A stretch of DNA of 64,000 bases from Virgisporangium ochraceum (GTDB lineage Bacteria; Actinomycetota; Actinomycetes; Mycobacteriales; Micromonosporaceae), in NCBI RefSeq assembly GCF_016863655.1, contig NZ_BOPH01000081.1:56132-120131 (forward strand), in the 5' to 3' direction. The translations under genes were made by a program, and so were the position numbers. Positions within the stretch are counted from its first letter, which is position 1, and each line of letters opens with the position of its first letter. The notes below the pieces were generated by a model. It was not told the DNA's origin. It saw only the letters and a list, made by a program, of their open reading frames with translations, and ran no database searches. This document shows positions 44,896-52,040 of this stretch, in pieces.

Positions 44896-44917
44896 CGATA
44901 CAGTGTGCCCGAAGGAC

Positions 44918-44931
44918 TGGGAGCGCTCCCA
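44918..44931. promoter_or_regulatory. CebR operator
   Basis: TGGGAGCGCTCCCA is the published consensus of the cellobiose-responsive LacI-family repressor CebR of streptomycetes, here perfect, 22 bp before the start of the CBM2 protein gene. It predicts release of repression by cellobiose or cellotriose. Confidence 0.85.
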
Positions 44932-44977
44932 CCGGAGCCGCGAACATTCCCGGGCAGCGGCCGGGTGACCGGCGACG

Positions 44978-45304
44978 TCAGGCGGTCGGTGGGTCGAGGG
45001 TGAAGATGGTGTCGAGGGCGGTGATCTCCAGGAGCCGCCGCATGGCGGGCGTGGGACCGGTGAGGGTCAGGCGGCCGCCGCGGTCGGCGAGAAGATGGTG
45101 GATCTTGACCATCGTGCCGAGACCGGCGGAGTCGCAGAACGTCAGGCCGGCCGTGTCGATGACCACCGCGGTGTCGGTCGGAAGCAGGTCGGCCTGGACC
45201 CGGTCGAGCAGCCGGGCGGTGGTCGAGTGGTCGAGCTCGCCGGCGACCCCGACCGAGAGGCGGTGCTGCCCGCGCCCGGTCGTGATGGTGAGCGGCGCGG
45301 TCAC
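44978..45304 (-). CDS. STAS-domain anti-sigma-factor antagonist
   Basis: A 108-residue single STAS domain. VGVAGELDHSTTARLLDRV and VVIDTAGLTFCDSAGLGTM are typical; Ser59 in FCDSAGLG is the expected phosphorylation site. In partner switching the unphosphorylated form binds an anti-sigma kinase and frees a SigB/SigF-type factor. Divergent from it is a PP2C-type phosphatase gene, which could dephosphorylate it. No kinase or sigma gene is in view. Confidence 0.9.
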   Translation of the reverse strand: MTAPLTITTGRGQHRLSVGVAGELDHSTTARLLDRVQADLLPTDTAVVIDTAGLTFCDSAGLGTMVKIHHLLADRGGRLTLTGPTPAMRRLLEITALDTIFTLDPPTA

Positions 45305-45474
45305 GGCAGATCTGTGGGCACGACCATGCGTGCGTCTCCCTCGGGCCGTATCGCTCCTGGCACACCTGGAAGCGGGCCGGTGAAGGAGTGGTCATCCGAT
45401 CCCCGGGGGATGCGGACCACGGTTCCTGCCCACCATACGCGGTCGGTGCCGGGGCCGCCGGGCGCGCGGCGTCC

Positions 45475-45501
45475 GTTTATCGAGGCCATGCACCCGGGTA
45501 C
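45475..45501 (+). promoter_or_regulatory. Possible SigB-type promoter of the phosphatase gene
   Basis: GTTT (45475-45478), 17 bp, GGGTAC (45496-45501) resembles the GNNT-N14-16-GGGTAY promoter of general-stress sigma factors, with a spacer one base longer than usual. It lies 61 bp before the PP2C start and would let the stress sigma factor raise its own regulator. Confidence 0.35.
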
Positions 45502-45564
45502 TTTTGTTCGGCGACGATTCATGGCGGGCGCCGGCGCGCGGGCTCCGGCGGGAAGGGTCCGGTG

Positions 45565-47355
45565 GTGACCGAAGGGCTCAGTGCCACGACCGCTGGCGAC
45601 CGGTGGGAGGCGTTGGCGCGGACCGGCCTGACGTCGGAACCCGACGAGGCGCTGGACCGGTTCGCGGCGATGGTCCGCACGGTGCTCGACGTGCCGGTCG
45701 CCCTGGTGACCGTCGTCGAGGCGGACCGCCAGTGTTTCCCGGGCGCGTCCGGGCTCGGCGAGCCGTGGGACACCGACCGGCAGACGCCGCTGAGCCACTC
45801 GTTCTGCCAGCGCGTCGTCGCCACCGCCGAGCCGCTCGTCGTCACCGACGCCCGGGAGGACGCGCGGGTCCGCGACAACCCGGCGGTCGGCGACCTCGGC
45901 GTCGTGGCCTACGCGGGCATGCCGCTGACCGACGGTCACGGCCACGCCCTGGGCTCGCTGTGCGCGATCGACCACGCGCCACGCCAATGGACCGACGGGG
46001 AGCTGCGTCTGCTGGCCGACCTCGCGGCCGCCTGCTCCGACAGCCTCCGGTTGCGGATCTCCACGGCGGTCGCCGAAAGCGGTCGGCGCGAGGCCGAACA
46101 GGCCCGGCAGCGGCTGCGGACGGCGTTCAACCGCAGCCAGGTGCTCCTCAACGCGAGCGAGGCGCTGACCGACACCGGCACGATCGCCGACGTCGTGACC
46201 GCGGTCGGGAAGCTCGTCACCGGAGCCCTCGACCCGGTGGATCTCGGCATCGTCCTGTTCGACGCGGAGGCGGTCGACGGCCAGGGGGCCGACCTGCACA
46301 CCGTCCCTCCGATGCCGACCGACCTCGCCGAGGCGTGGGCGGCGCTGGCCCGCCACGCCGTGCGGCCGGCCGCCGACGCCGCCCGCTCCGGCCGGCCGTT
46401 CGTCCTCGCCGACCCGGCCGCGATCGCCGATGCGCTGCCCGCCGTCGAGGGCATGGACGACGTCGGCTGGCACGCGATCGCGGGCGCGCCGCTGCGGAGC
46501 CCCGACGGCCCGGTCGGGGTCCTCACCGTCGCCTGGAAGCAGCCGCACGAGATCGAGCCGGACGAACTGGCCGTCATCTCCACGCTCGCCGGGTACGTCG
46601 CCCAGGCGGTCCGCCGCGCGACCCACCTCGAGCAGCGCACCACCGCGGCGGCGGTTCTGCAGCAGGCGCTGCTGACCGCCGTGCCGGCCATCGACGGCCT
46701 CGACGTCGAGGCCCGGTACGTGCCGGCCCACACCGGTGACCTCGTGGGTGGCGACTGGTACGACGTGCTGCCGTTCCCGGACGGGCGGGTCGCGCTCGTC
46801 GTCGGTGACGTCTGCGGTCACAATGTCGACGCGGCCGCGACGATGAGCGAGCTGCGCAGCCTCCTGCGCGGGTACCTCGTCGACCGGGTCGAGTCGCCGT
46901 CGCGGACCCTCACCCGTCTCGACGCCGCCTGTTTCGCGCTCGGCGAGACCACGATCACCTCGGCGATCCTCGCGGTGCTCGAACCCGACGCGTCGGGTCG
47001 GTACACGGTCACCTGGTCCAGTGCCGGTCACCCGCCGCCCACCGTCCTGGCGCCCGGGGCGGCCCCGGCCCTCATGCCCGGCAGCGACCTGATCCTCGGC
47101 GCCGTCCGGGGCGCCACGCGACGCGACCACGTCCGCGTCCTGTCGCCCGGATCGACGCTGATCCTGCACACCGACGGCCTCGTCGAACGCCGCGCCGCGG
47201 GTCTCGACGAGGGGTTCGCCGACCTGCACGCCACTCTCGGTCGCCATCCGGACCTGCGCGTGGGCGACCTCGCGGACCTGATCATCGGCCGCGTTCCGGT
47301 CACCGACCGCGACGACGACATCGCCTTCCTGATCGTCCGGACCCGACCGGGGTGA
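45565..47355 (+). CDS. GAF-PP2C (SpoIIE/RsbU-type) phosphatase
   Basis: A 596-residue soluble protein with two GAF domains and one phosphatase. GAF1 is about 25-165 (FPGASGLGEPWDTDRQTPLS, FCQRVVATAEPLVVTDARED), a short coiled linker follows, GAF2 is about 190-350, and the SpoIIE-type PP2C about 375-596 (HTGDLVGGDWYDVLPFPDGR, LVVGDVCGHNVDAAATMSEL, TVTWSSAGHPPP, DRDDDIAFL). The metal-binding Asp residues are kept. It should sense a signal and dephosphorylate a STAS antagonist, most likely the one encoded divergently. GTG 45562 or 45565 follows GGGAAGGG. Confidence 0.88.
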   Translation: MTEGLSATTAGDRWEALARTGLTSEPDEALDRFAAMVRTVLDVPVALVTVVEADRQCFPGASGLGEPWDTDRQTPLSHSFCQRVVATAEPLVVTDAREDARVRDNPAVGDLGVVAYAGMPLTDGHGHALGSLCAIDHAPRQWTDGELRLLADLAAACSDSLRLRISTAVAESGRREAEQARQRLRTAFNRSQVLLNASEALTDTGTIADVVTAVGKLVTGALDPVDLGIVLFDAEAVDGQGADLHTVPPMPTDLAEAWAALARHAVRPAADAARSGRPFVLADPAAIADALPAVEGMDDVGWHAIAGAPLRSPDGPVGVLTVAWKQPHEIEPDELAVISTLAGYVAQAVRRATHLEQRTTAAAVLQQALLTAVPAIDGLDVEARYVPAHTGDLVGGDWYDVLPFPDGRVALVVGDVCGHNVDAAATMSELRSLLRGYLVDRVESPSRTLTRLDAACFALGETTITSAILAVLEPDASGRYTVTWSSAGHPPPTVLAPGAAPALMPGSDLILGAVRGATRRDHVRVLSPGSTLILHTDGLVERRAAGLDEGFADLHATLGRHPDLRVGDLADLIIGRVPVTDRDDDIAFLIVRTRPG

Positions 47356-47505
47356 ACCGTCGGTCCCCGGCCGGCGCTGAGGGCCATCCGTCGTCCGTCA
47401 GATAGGGCGGTGGCCAACAACGACCGGCGACCGGTGCCCGACGGGTTGTACCCGGTGCGGTTGGCGACCAGGGTGTCCGGTGACAGCTGAATATCCGGGG
47501 CGGGA

Positions 47506-48618
47506 GTGACGGTGACGGACCAGGTCGATGTCGTCGTGGTGACGGCGCTGCTGGAGGAGTTCGAAGCGGCGCGCGACGCCGCGCTGACGGTCGGGGTGGA
47601 CGGGTGGGAGGAGCGCGGCGCGGGGACGTCGCTGCCCTACCTGCTGGGCGGGTACCGCACGCGGAACGGCGGTCGGCTCTCCGTGGCGCTGACGCGGCCG
47701 ACCTACATGGGTGGCCGCGAGTCGAGCCCGGTCACGGCCATGTTGACGGACCGGTTGAAGCCGGCCTGCGTGGCGATGTGCGGGGTGTGCGCGGGCAACC
47801 CGGGCGAGACCGTCCTCGGTGACGTGGTCGTGGCGGACCCGGTCTACGAGTGGGACGAAGGGAAGTGGTCGGACAAACACGGGTTCAGGGGTGACCACCG
47901 GCAGCACCGGTTGGACCAGGTGCTGGTGCGGGCCGCGCAGGAGCTCGATCGCACCGTTCTGCCCAGCTACGGTGACGCCACCGCCGAGGACTCGCTGTAC
48001 TGGCTGCTGGAGCGGGTGCACGCCGGTCAGGACCCGAAGTCGCACCGGGCCCGCGCGCGGTACTTCCCGCCCGGTGAGTGGGCGTCGCGGCTGAACCGGT
48101 TCGAGGCCGACGGCATGATCGCCCGGCGGCCCGACGGGACCGTGGAGCTGACGGCGGCCGGCTCGGCGCTGATCCAGCGGCGGCTGTTCGACGATGTCGA
48201 CGGTCCGCGGCACCTTCCGTTCAGGGTTCTGGTGGCGCCGATGGCGAGCGGCAGCGCGGTCGTCGCCCACCCGGGGATCTGGCCCGCCCTGGAGAGCATG
48301 GGACAGCGGAAGATCGCGGCGCTGGAGATGGAGGCCGCGACGATCGCGACCGTCGCGCACGGGGCGGGGGTGCCGTACTGGCTGGCGGTCAAGGGCGTGA
48401 TGGACCACGCGGACGGCGACAAGGACGACCGCTTCAAGGCGTTCGCCGCCCGCGCCTCGGCCGAGGTGCTCTTCTCCCTCCTCGACCGCGTCGTGGTCAA
48501 CGAGGCGTCCCGCGGGAACGCTGCCGGCACCGCGTCGGGAAGCCGATACGTGATCACGCTCGACAACGCCCGGGGCGTCCAGATCGGCGACCACAACGTC
48601 CAGACGAACACGTTCTGA
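47506..48618 (+). CDS. Nucleoside-phosphorylase-like effector with C-terminal RHIM-like motif
   Basis: A 370-residue protein. The PNP/MTAN fold is seen at VDVVVVTALLEEFEAARDAA, ACVAMCGVCAGNPGETVLGD and, after an insert, MGQRKIAALEMEAATIATVAH (purine-site ME motif) and WLAVKGVMDHADGDKDD. Residues about 165-230 are an insertion resembling a winged helix (WASRLNRFEADGMIARRPDG). The last 14 residues read GVQIGDHNVQTNTF: the VQIG core with downstream Asn and Gln matches RHIM/bacterial amyloid signalling motifs. Such motifs usually join an enzyme effector to an NLR-type sensor, so a role in cell death or phage defence is likely. GTG 47512 is an alternative start. No partner is adjacent. Confidence 0.8.
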   Translation: MTVTDQVDVVVVTALLEEFEAARDAALTVGVDGWEERGAGTSLPYLLGGYRTRNGGRLSVALTRPTYMGGRESSPVTAMLTDRLKPACVAMCGVCAGNPGETVLGDVVVADPVYEWDEGKWSDKHGFRGDHRQHRLDQVLVRAAQELDRTVLPSYGDATAEDSLYWLLERVHAGQDPKSHRARARYFPPGEWASRLNRFEADGMIARRPDGTVELTAAGSALIQRRLFDDVDGPRHLPFRVLVAPMASGSAVVAHPGIWPALESMGQRKIAALEMEAATIATVAHGAGVPYWLAVKGVMDHADGDKDDRFKAFAARASAEVLFSLLDRVVVNEASRGNAAGTASGSRYVITLDNARGVQIGDHNVQTNTF

Positions 48619-48638
48619 GCGGGATCCCTAGACCGGGG

Positions 48639-49133
48639 TTACGGGATCGTCGACGGCGATGGACACGCCCACGTGTCCCAGGTGTCGGGCGCGTCGAGCA
48701 GGAACCCGACGGCGAACGGCACGTCGGGCGCCCTGTCCAACAGGTGCAGGGCGCCGACGAGCGCCTCCCGCCGGCCGCTGGCGCGTTCCGTGCGGGCAAG
48801 CGCGTTCAGGATCGCCGGCCGCCGTGCCGCCAGGACCTCCGCGGTGCGGTCGAGGAAGAGGCGGTGCACGCCGGCGACCGTGCCGTCGAGCTCGTGGACC
48901 GGCGTGTCGGTCACGTCGAGCGGCAGACCGACCGCGTGGAGGCGCGCGGTGACCGGGCCGCGCGACGGGCGGCCCGGGCGGGCGGCGCGGGCGGGCGGCG
49001 CGGGCGGGCGGCGCGCCGGGGCCGCCGAGGAACGCCGGCGCGCCGACGATCGACCGTAATGATCCGGTGCCCGCGATTCCAAGGCGAAAACTGTCGCGAC
49101 CGTCACGGGATGTGCCCGACGAGCGGCGCTCAT
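48639..49133 (-). CDS. Hypothetical protein, Ala/Arg-rich N-terminus
   Basis: A possible 164-residue protein. It starts with an ATGA overlap on the stop of the upstream secreted hydrolase, which argues for a real coupled gene. The first 65 residues are low complexity (Ala-Arg-Pro, from a 13-bp triplicate). The remainder, VTARLHAVGLPLDVTDTPVH onward, has normal codon bias and looks helical (LFLDRTAEVLAARRPAILNA). No family is recognised. The true start may be further in. Confidence 0.45.
   Translation of the reverse strand: MSAARRAHPVTVATVFALESRAPDHYGRSSARRRSSAAPARRPPAPPARAARPGRPSRGPVTARLHAVGLPLDVTDTPVHELDGTVAGVHRLFLDRTAEVLAARRPAILNALARTERASGRREALVGALHLLDRAPDVPFAVGFLLDAPDTWDTWACPSPSTIP
48976..49014. 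repeat. Three tandem 13-bp GC repeats
   Basis: GGGCGGGCGGCGC is repeated three times exactly. It encodes part of the low-complexity N-terminus of the hypothetical protein at 48639-49133 and is a probable slippage site. Confidence 0.9.
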
Positions 49134-50512
49134 CCGAAGAAGGGGCGGTTGAACCGTTCCGGTTCGTAGGGGATGTACCGCCCGGGTGCGGCGGCCGGGT
49201 CGACGCGTCGGTTCATCGCCCGTGCGCCGGTGTCGGGCCAGCGGCCGGTGCGTAGCCGGTCGGTCATGGCCTGGACGGCGGCGACCTGTTCGGCGGCGGT
49301 GAACGCGCAGTGCCCGGCGGACTCCACATAGGACTGTCGCAGCAGCCGGCTGTTGCCGGCCCTGTGGACGGCGGCTTCGTAGGACTGCTGCTGCGCGACG
49401 GTGGAGATCTGGTCACCGATGTCGCTGACGGTCAGGACGGGGACGCGCAGCCGGCCGGTGAAGACGATGCCGCGGGTGAGGTACCCGACCGCGGCCGGGT
49501 CGGCGCTGATCCGGGGTGCGGTGTCGAGCGTGGCGAGGTCGGCGTCGAGGTCGAGACCGGCCTGCCGGTACAGGTCGCGCACCGTGCGGCGGATCTCCGG
49601 GCGGGCGGCGGCGAGCTGCCGGGTGTAGTCGACGCCGGTGTTCCAGGACGGGTTGCCGCCGGCGAGCTGTTCGATCTGGCGTCGGCTGCTCATCGCCTGG
49701 CCGATGTAGGGGAGCGGTCCGCCGGCCAGGGCCAGGTACATGCCCTCCTGCAGGGCGGCGGTGTCGCGCGGTTCGGGTCGCGGGGTGGGTTGTCCGTCGG
49801 GGGCCAGGCCCCAGGCCGGGAGCTGGCCGATGGCCGCGGCGAGTGCGATCCGCGCCCGTCCCGCGGGGGTGTTCTGTGCCGTGGCGAGGGCGGTGATCCA
49901 GGCCTGCTGGGCGGCGGGGATGTCGGCGGGGATGTCGGTGACGGGCAGGGTGGACGTGGGGAACAGCAGCGTCCTGAGGGAGTGGACGGTGTCGAGCTTC
50001 TGGTTCCACTGGCCGACCGCGCCGCCGAGGCCGCCGCAGAACGCGACCGCCGCGTCGAACCGGTCCGGGTGGACCTGCGCGACGCCGGCGGAGACGAACC
50101 CGCCCATGGAGCTGCCCGAGGCGATCGCCCACCGGACGCGGCCGAACGCGGTCTCGAAGGCCGACAGGGCCGCGGCCTGGTTGTCGATGGCCTGGCGGAT
50201 GTTCCAGCCGGTGACGAGCCGGGTGGTGCCGCCGCGGGCGTAGCCGCGTTCGAGCAGGCGGGCGGTCAGGTCGGAGGTCAGGCCGTTGGTGGCGAAGTCG
50301 AGGTCGACGAGGGCGATGCGGTTCCAGTTGCGCGGGACGGCGAACCGGTAGGCGGTGCCGTCGGGCAGGGTCCCCTCGACGCACACCGGTTGTGCGGGCG
50401 ACGACGTGAGGCACGGTGTGCCGGCGGCGGGTGTGCCGGCGGCTGCCGGCGGGACCGGTCCACCCACGCACAGTCCGATCGTCACGGCGGCGGCGAGCAG
50501 GCGGCTTCTCAC
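49130..50512 (-). CDS. Secreted alpha/beta hydrolase
   Basis: A 460-residue protein with a signal peptide (hydrophobic 5-25, cut near PAAAG). The nucleophile elbow is ASGSSMGGFVSAG (Ser135). Late landmarks are VPVLTVSDIGDQISTVAQQQ (acid) and VESAGHCAFTAAE (His), so the triad is complete. Family relatives are uncharacterised S9/DUF6351-like peptidase or esterase proteins. The GTG at 50512 is preferred over longer frames because GGAGG lies 8 bp before it and the signal peptide begins there. Substrate unknown. Confidence 0.78.
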   Translation of the reverse strand: MRSRLLAAAVTIGLCVGGPVPPAAAGTPAAGTPCLTSSPAQPVCVEGTLPDGTAYRFAVPRNWNRIALVDLDFATNGLTSDLTARLLERGYARGGTTRLVTGWNIRQAIDNQAAALSAFETAFGRVRWAIASGSSMGGFVSAGVAQVHPDRFDAAVAFCGGLGGAVGQWNQKLDTVHSLRTLLFPTSTLPVTDIPADIPAAQQAWITALATAQNTPAGRARIALAAAIGQLPAWGLAPDGQPTPRPEPRDTAALQEGMYLALAGGPLPYIGQAMSSRRQIEQLAGGNPSWNTGVDYTRQLAAARPEIRRTVRDLYRQAGLDLDADLATLDTAPRISADPAAVGYLTRGIVFTGRLRVPVLTVSDIGDQISTVAQQQSYEAAVHRAGNSRLLRQSYVESAGHCAFTAAEQVAAVQAMTDRLRTGRWPDTGARAMNRRVDPAAAPGRYIPYEPERFNRPFFG

Positions 50513-50758
50513 GCTTGAACCTCCGGACCGGTCGCGGCACTCGACAACATCAATGGTCGACATGACGGTAACGGTCGACACAAGATGTGTCTAGGGCATG
50601 TCGGTGGATGCCCGACGGCAACATCCGGGAAACTCGACGTGCGCGGCCGTGACGTGCCGTTGATCATGGCGTCGTGGCATAGGGTCACACCCGGACCGGC
50701 GCGCACGATCCAGCCGGCCCGACCAGGGACCACGTCGGATGGGCGCGGAGGTAGGAGC

Positions 50759-52027
50759 GTGGACGCTCGTCGGACGGCGCTGTTCGTCGACTTCGACAAC
50801 TTCTTCGGCGGCCTGCTCGCCGCCGATCCCGAGGCGGCGCTCGCCGTCGTGGAGCGGCCGTCGGTCTGGTTGAGACGGCTGGCCGACGCCCACCACGACG
50901 ACGTGTCGCGGCGCTGGCTGATCCTGCGCAGCTACATGAACCCGGCCGGATGGGTCGACGACCCGCGCGCGCCCGGAACCCGGTTGTACTTCTCGAAGTT
51001 CCGGCCGTTCTTCACCCGGGCCGGGTTCGAGGTGATCGACTGCCCGAGCCTGACCCGCGGCGCCAAGAACGGCGCCGACATCCGCATCACCATCGACGTC
51101 ATGACCGCGATGCGCGCGACCGTGCGCTACGACGAGTTCATCATCGCCTCCAGCGACGCCGACTTCACCCCGCTGCTGCAGGTGGTCCGCGCCGAGGACC
51201 GGTACATCACGGTGATCGCCACCGGCCCGACGTCGGCCGCCTACGAGGCCCTGGCCGACCGCTACCTCGACGAGCAGGACGTCGTCGACCTGATGTCGGA
51301 GCCCGGCGACGACGTCGGGATCGACAATCTCGACGTCGTCGACGAACCGGTCCCCGTCCCCGCCACGCCCGTGCCGACCACGTCGGTCTCCGCGGACAAG
51401 CGGGCCTTCCGGCAGTGGATCGAGGCGGCCTACGCCCGGGCGGACGAGCCGTTGAACCTGGCCCAGCTCGCGGAGCAGGCCGCGCGGCACCTCGGTCCGG
51501 CCGCGCGGGCCAGCCGGTGGTTCGGGGCGGGCTCGTTCGTCAAGGCGGTCACCCGCCTGGACCTGCCGAACGTCGGCTTCTCCCAGCACCACATGTGGGA
51601 CGTGACCCGCCACGAGCCGCCGGTCGACGCGATGGCAGCGGAGACCGGCCCGGTCGAGCTGCCCGCGGCGGTGTCGGCGTTCAGCGCGATCACCAACCTG
51701 CCGCGCATCGGGTCCGACAGCTGGCCGGTGATCTTCGAACTGCTCGCCGAGTACCTGCACGAAGGGACGTTCTCCCTCACCGAGGCGACCAGATGGCCGC
51801 GGCACCGGGCCGCCGAACGCGGCCTGCAGATCCCGCGTTCCGGGTTCATGTTCGCCGTCCGCGCCTGCCGGTGGGCCGGCACCATGCTCAACACCGAGCC
51901 GAACGCGTCGGCCAAGGACATCGGCCGGTTGGTGCTCGACGGCGTCCTCGCCCAGTCGCGGCTCGCCGGCATGGACCCGACCGACGCCGAGATCGCCGAA
52001 CTGCGGTCCTGGCTGCACGTCGACTGA
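50759..52027 (+). CDS. NYN-domain protein with C-terminal LOTUS/OST-HTH-like domain
   Basis: A 422-residue soluble protein. The NYN/LabA (PIN-like) nuclease domain spans about 5-175, with acid residues in ALFVDFDNFFGG (Asp11, Asp13), GADIRITIDVMTA and IIASSDADFTPLL, consistent with a metal-dependent RNase. A Pro-rich linker follows, then NLAQLAEQAARHLG and SRWFGAGSFVKAV, which look like an OST-HTH/LOTUS RNA-binding module, with possibly a second helical domain to the end. The GTG start has GGAGGTAGGAG. It stands alone; RNA decay, RNA surveillance or defence are possible. Confidence 0.8.
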   Translation: MDARRTALFVDFDNFFGGLLAADPEAALAVVERPSVWLRRLADAHHDDVSRRWLILRSYMNPAGWVDDPRAPGTRLYFSKFRPFFTRAGFEVIDCPSLTRGAKNGADIRITIDVMTAMRATVRYDEFIIASSDADFTPLLQVVRAEDRYITVIATGPTSAAYEALADRYLDEQDVVDLMSEPGDDVGIDNLDVVDEPVPVPATPVPTTSVSADKRAFRQWIEAAYARADEPLNLAQLAEQAARHLGPAARASRWFGAGSFVKAVTRLDLPNVGFSQHHMWDVTRHEPPVDAMAAETGPVELPAAVSAFSAITNLPRIGSDSWPVIFELLAEYLHEGTFSLTEATRWPRHRAAERGLQIPRSGFMFAVRACRWAGTMLNTEPNASAKDIGRLVLDGVLAQSRLAGMDPTDAEIAELRSWLHVD

Positions 52028-52040
52028 GACCGCGCCGGCC

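Noticed and set aside
48976..49014. CRISPR or other spaced repeat array
   Set aside because: Three head-to-tail 13-bp GC units without spacers; simple tandem slippage.
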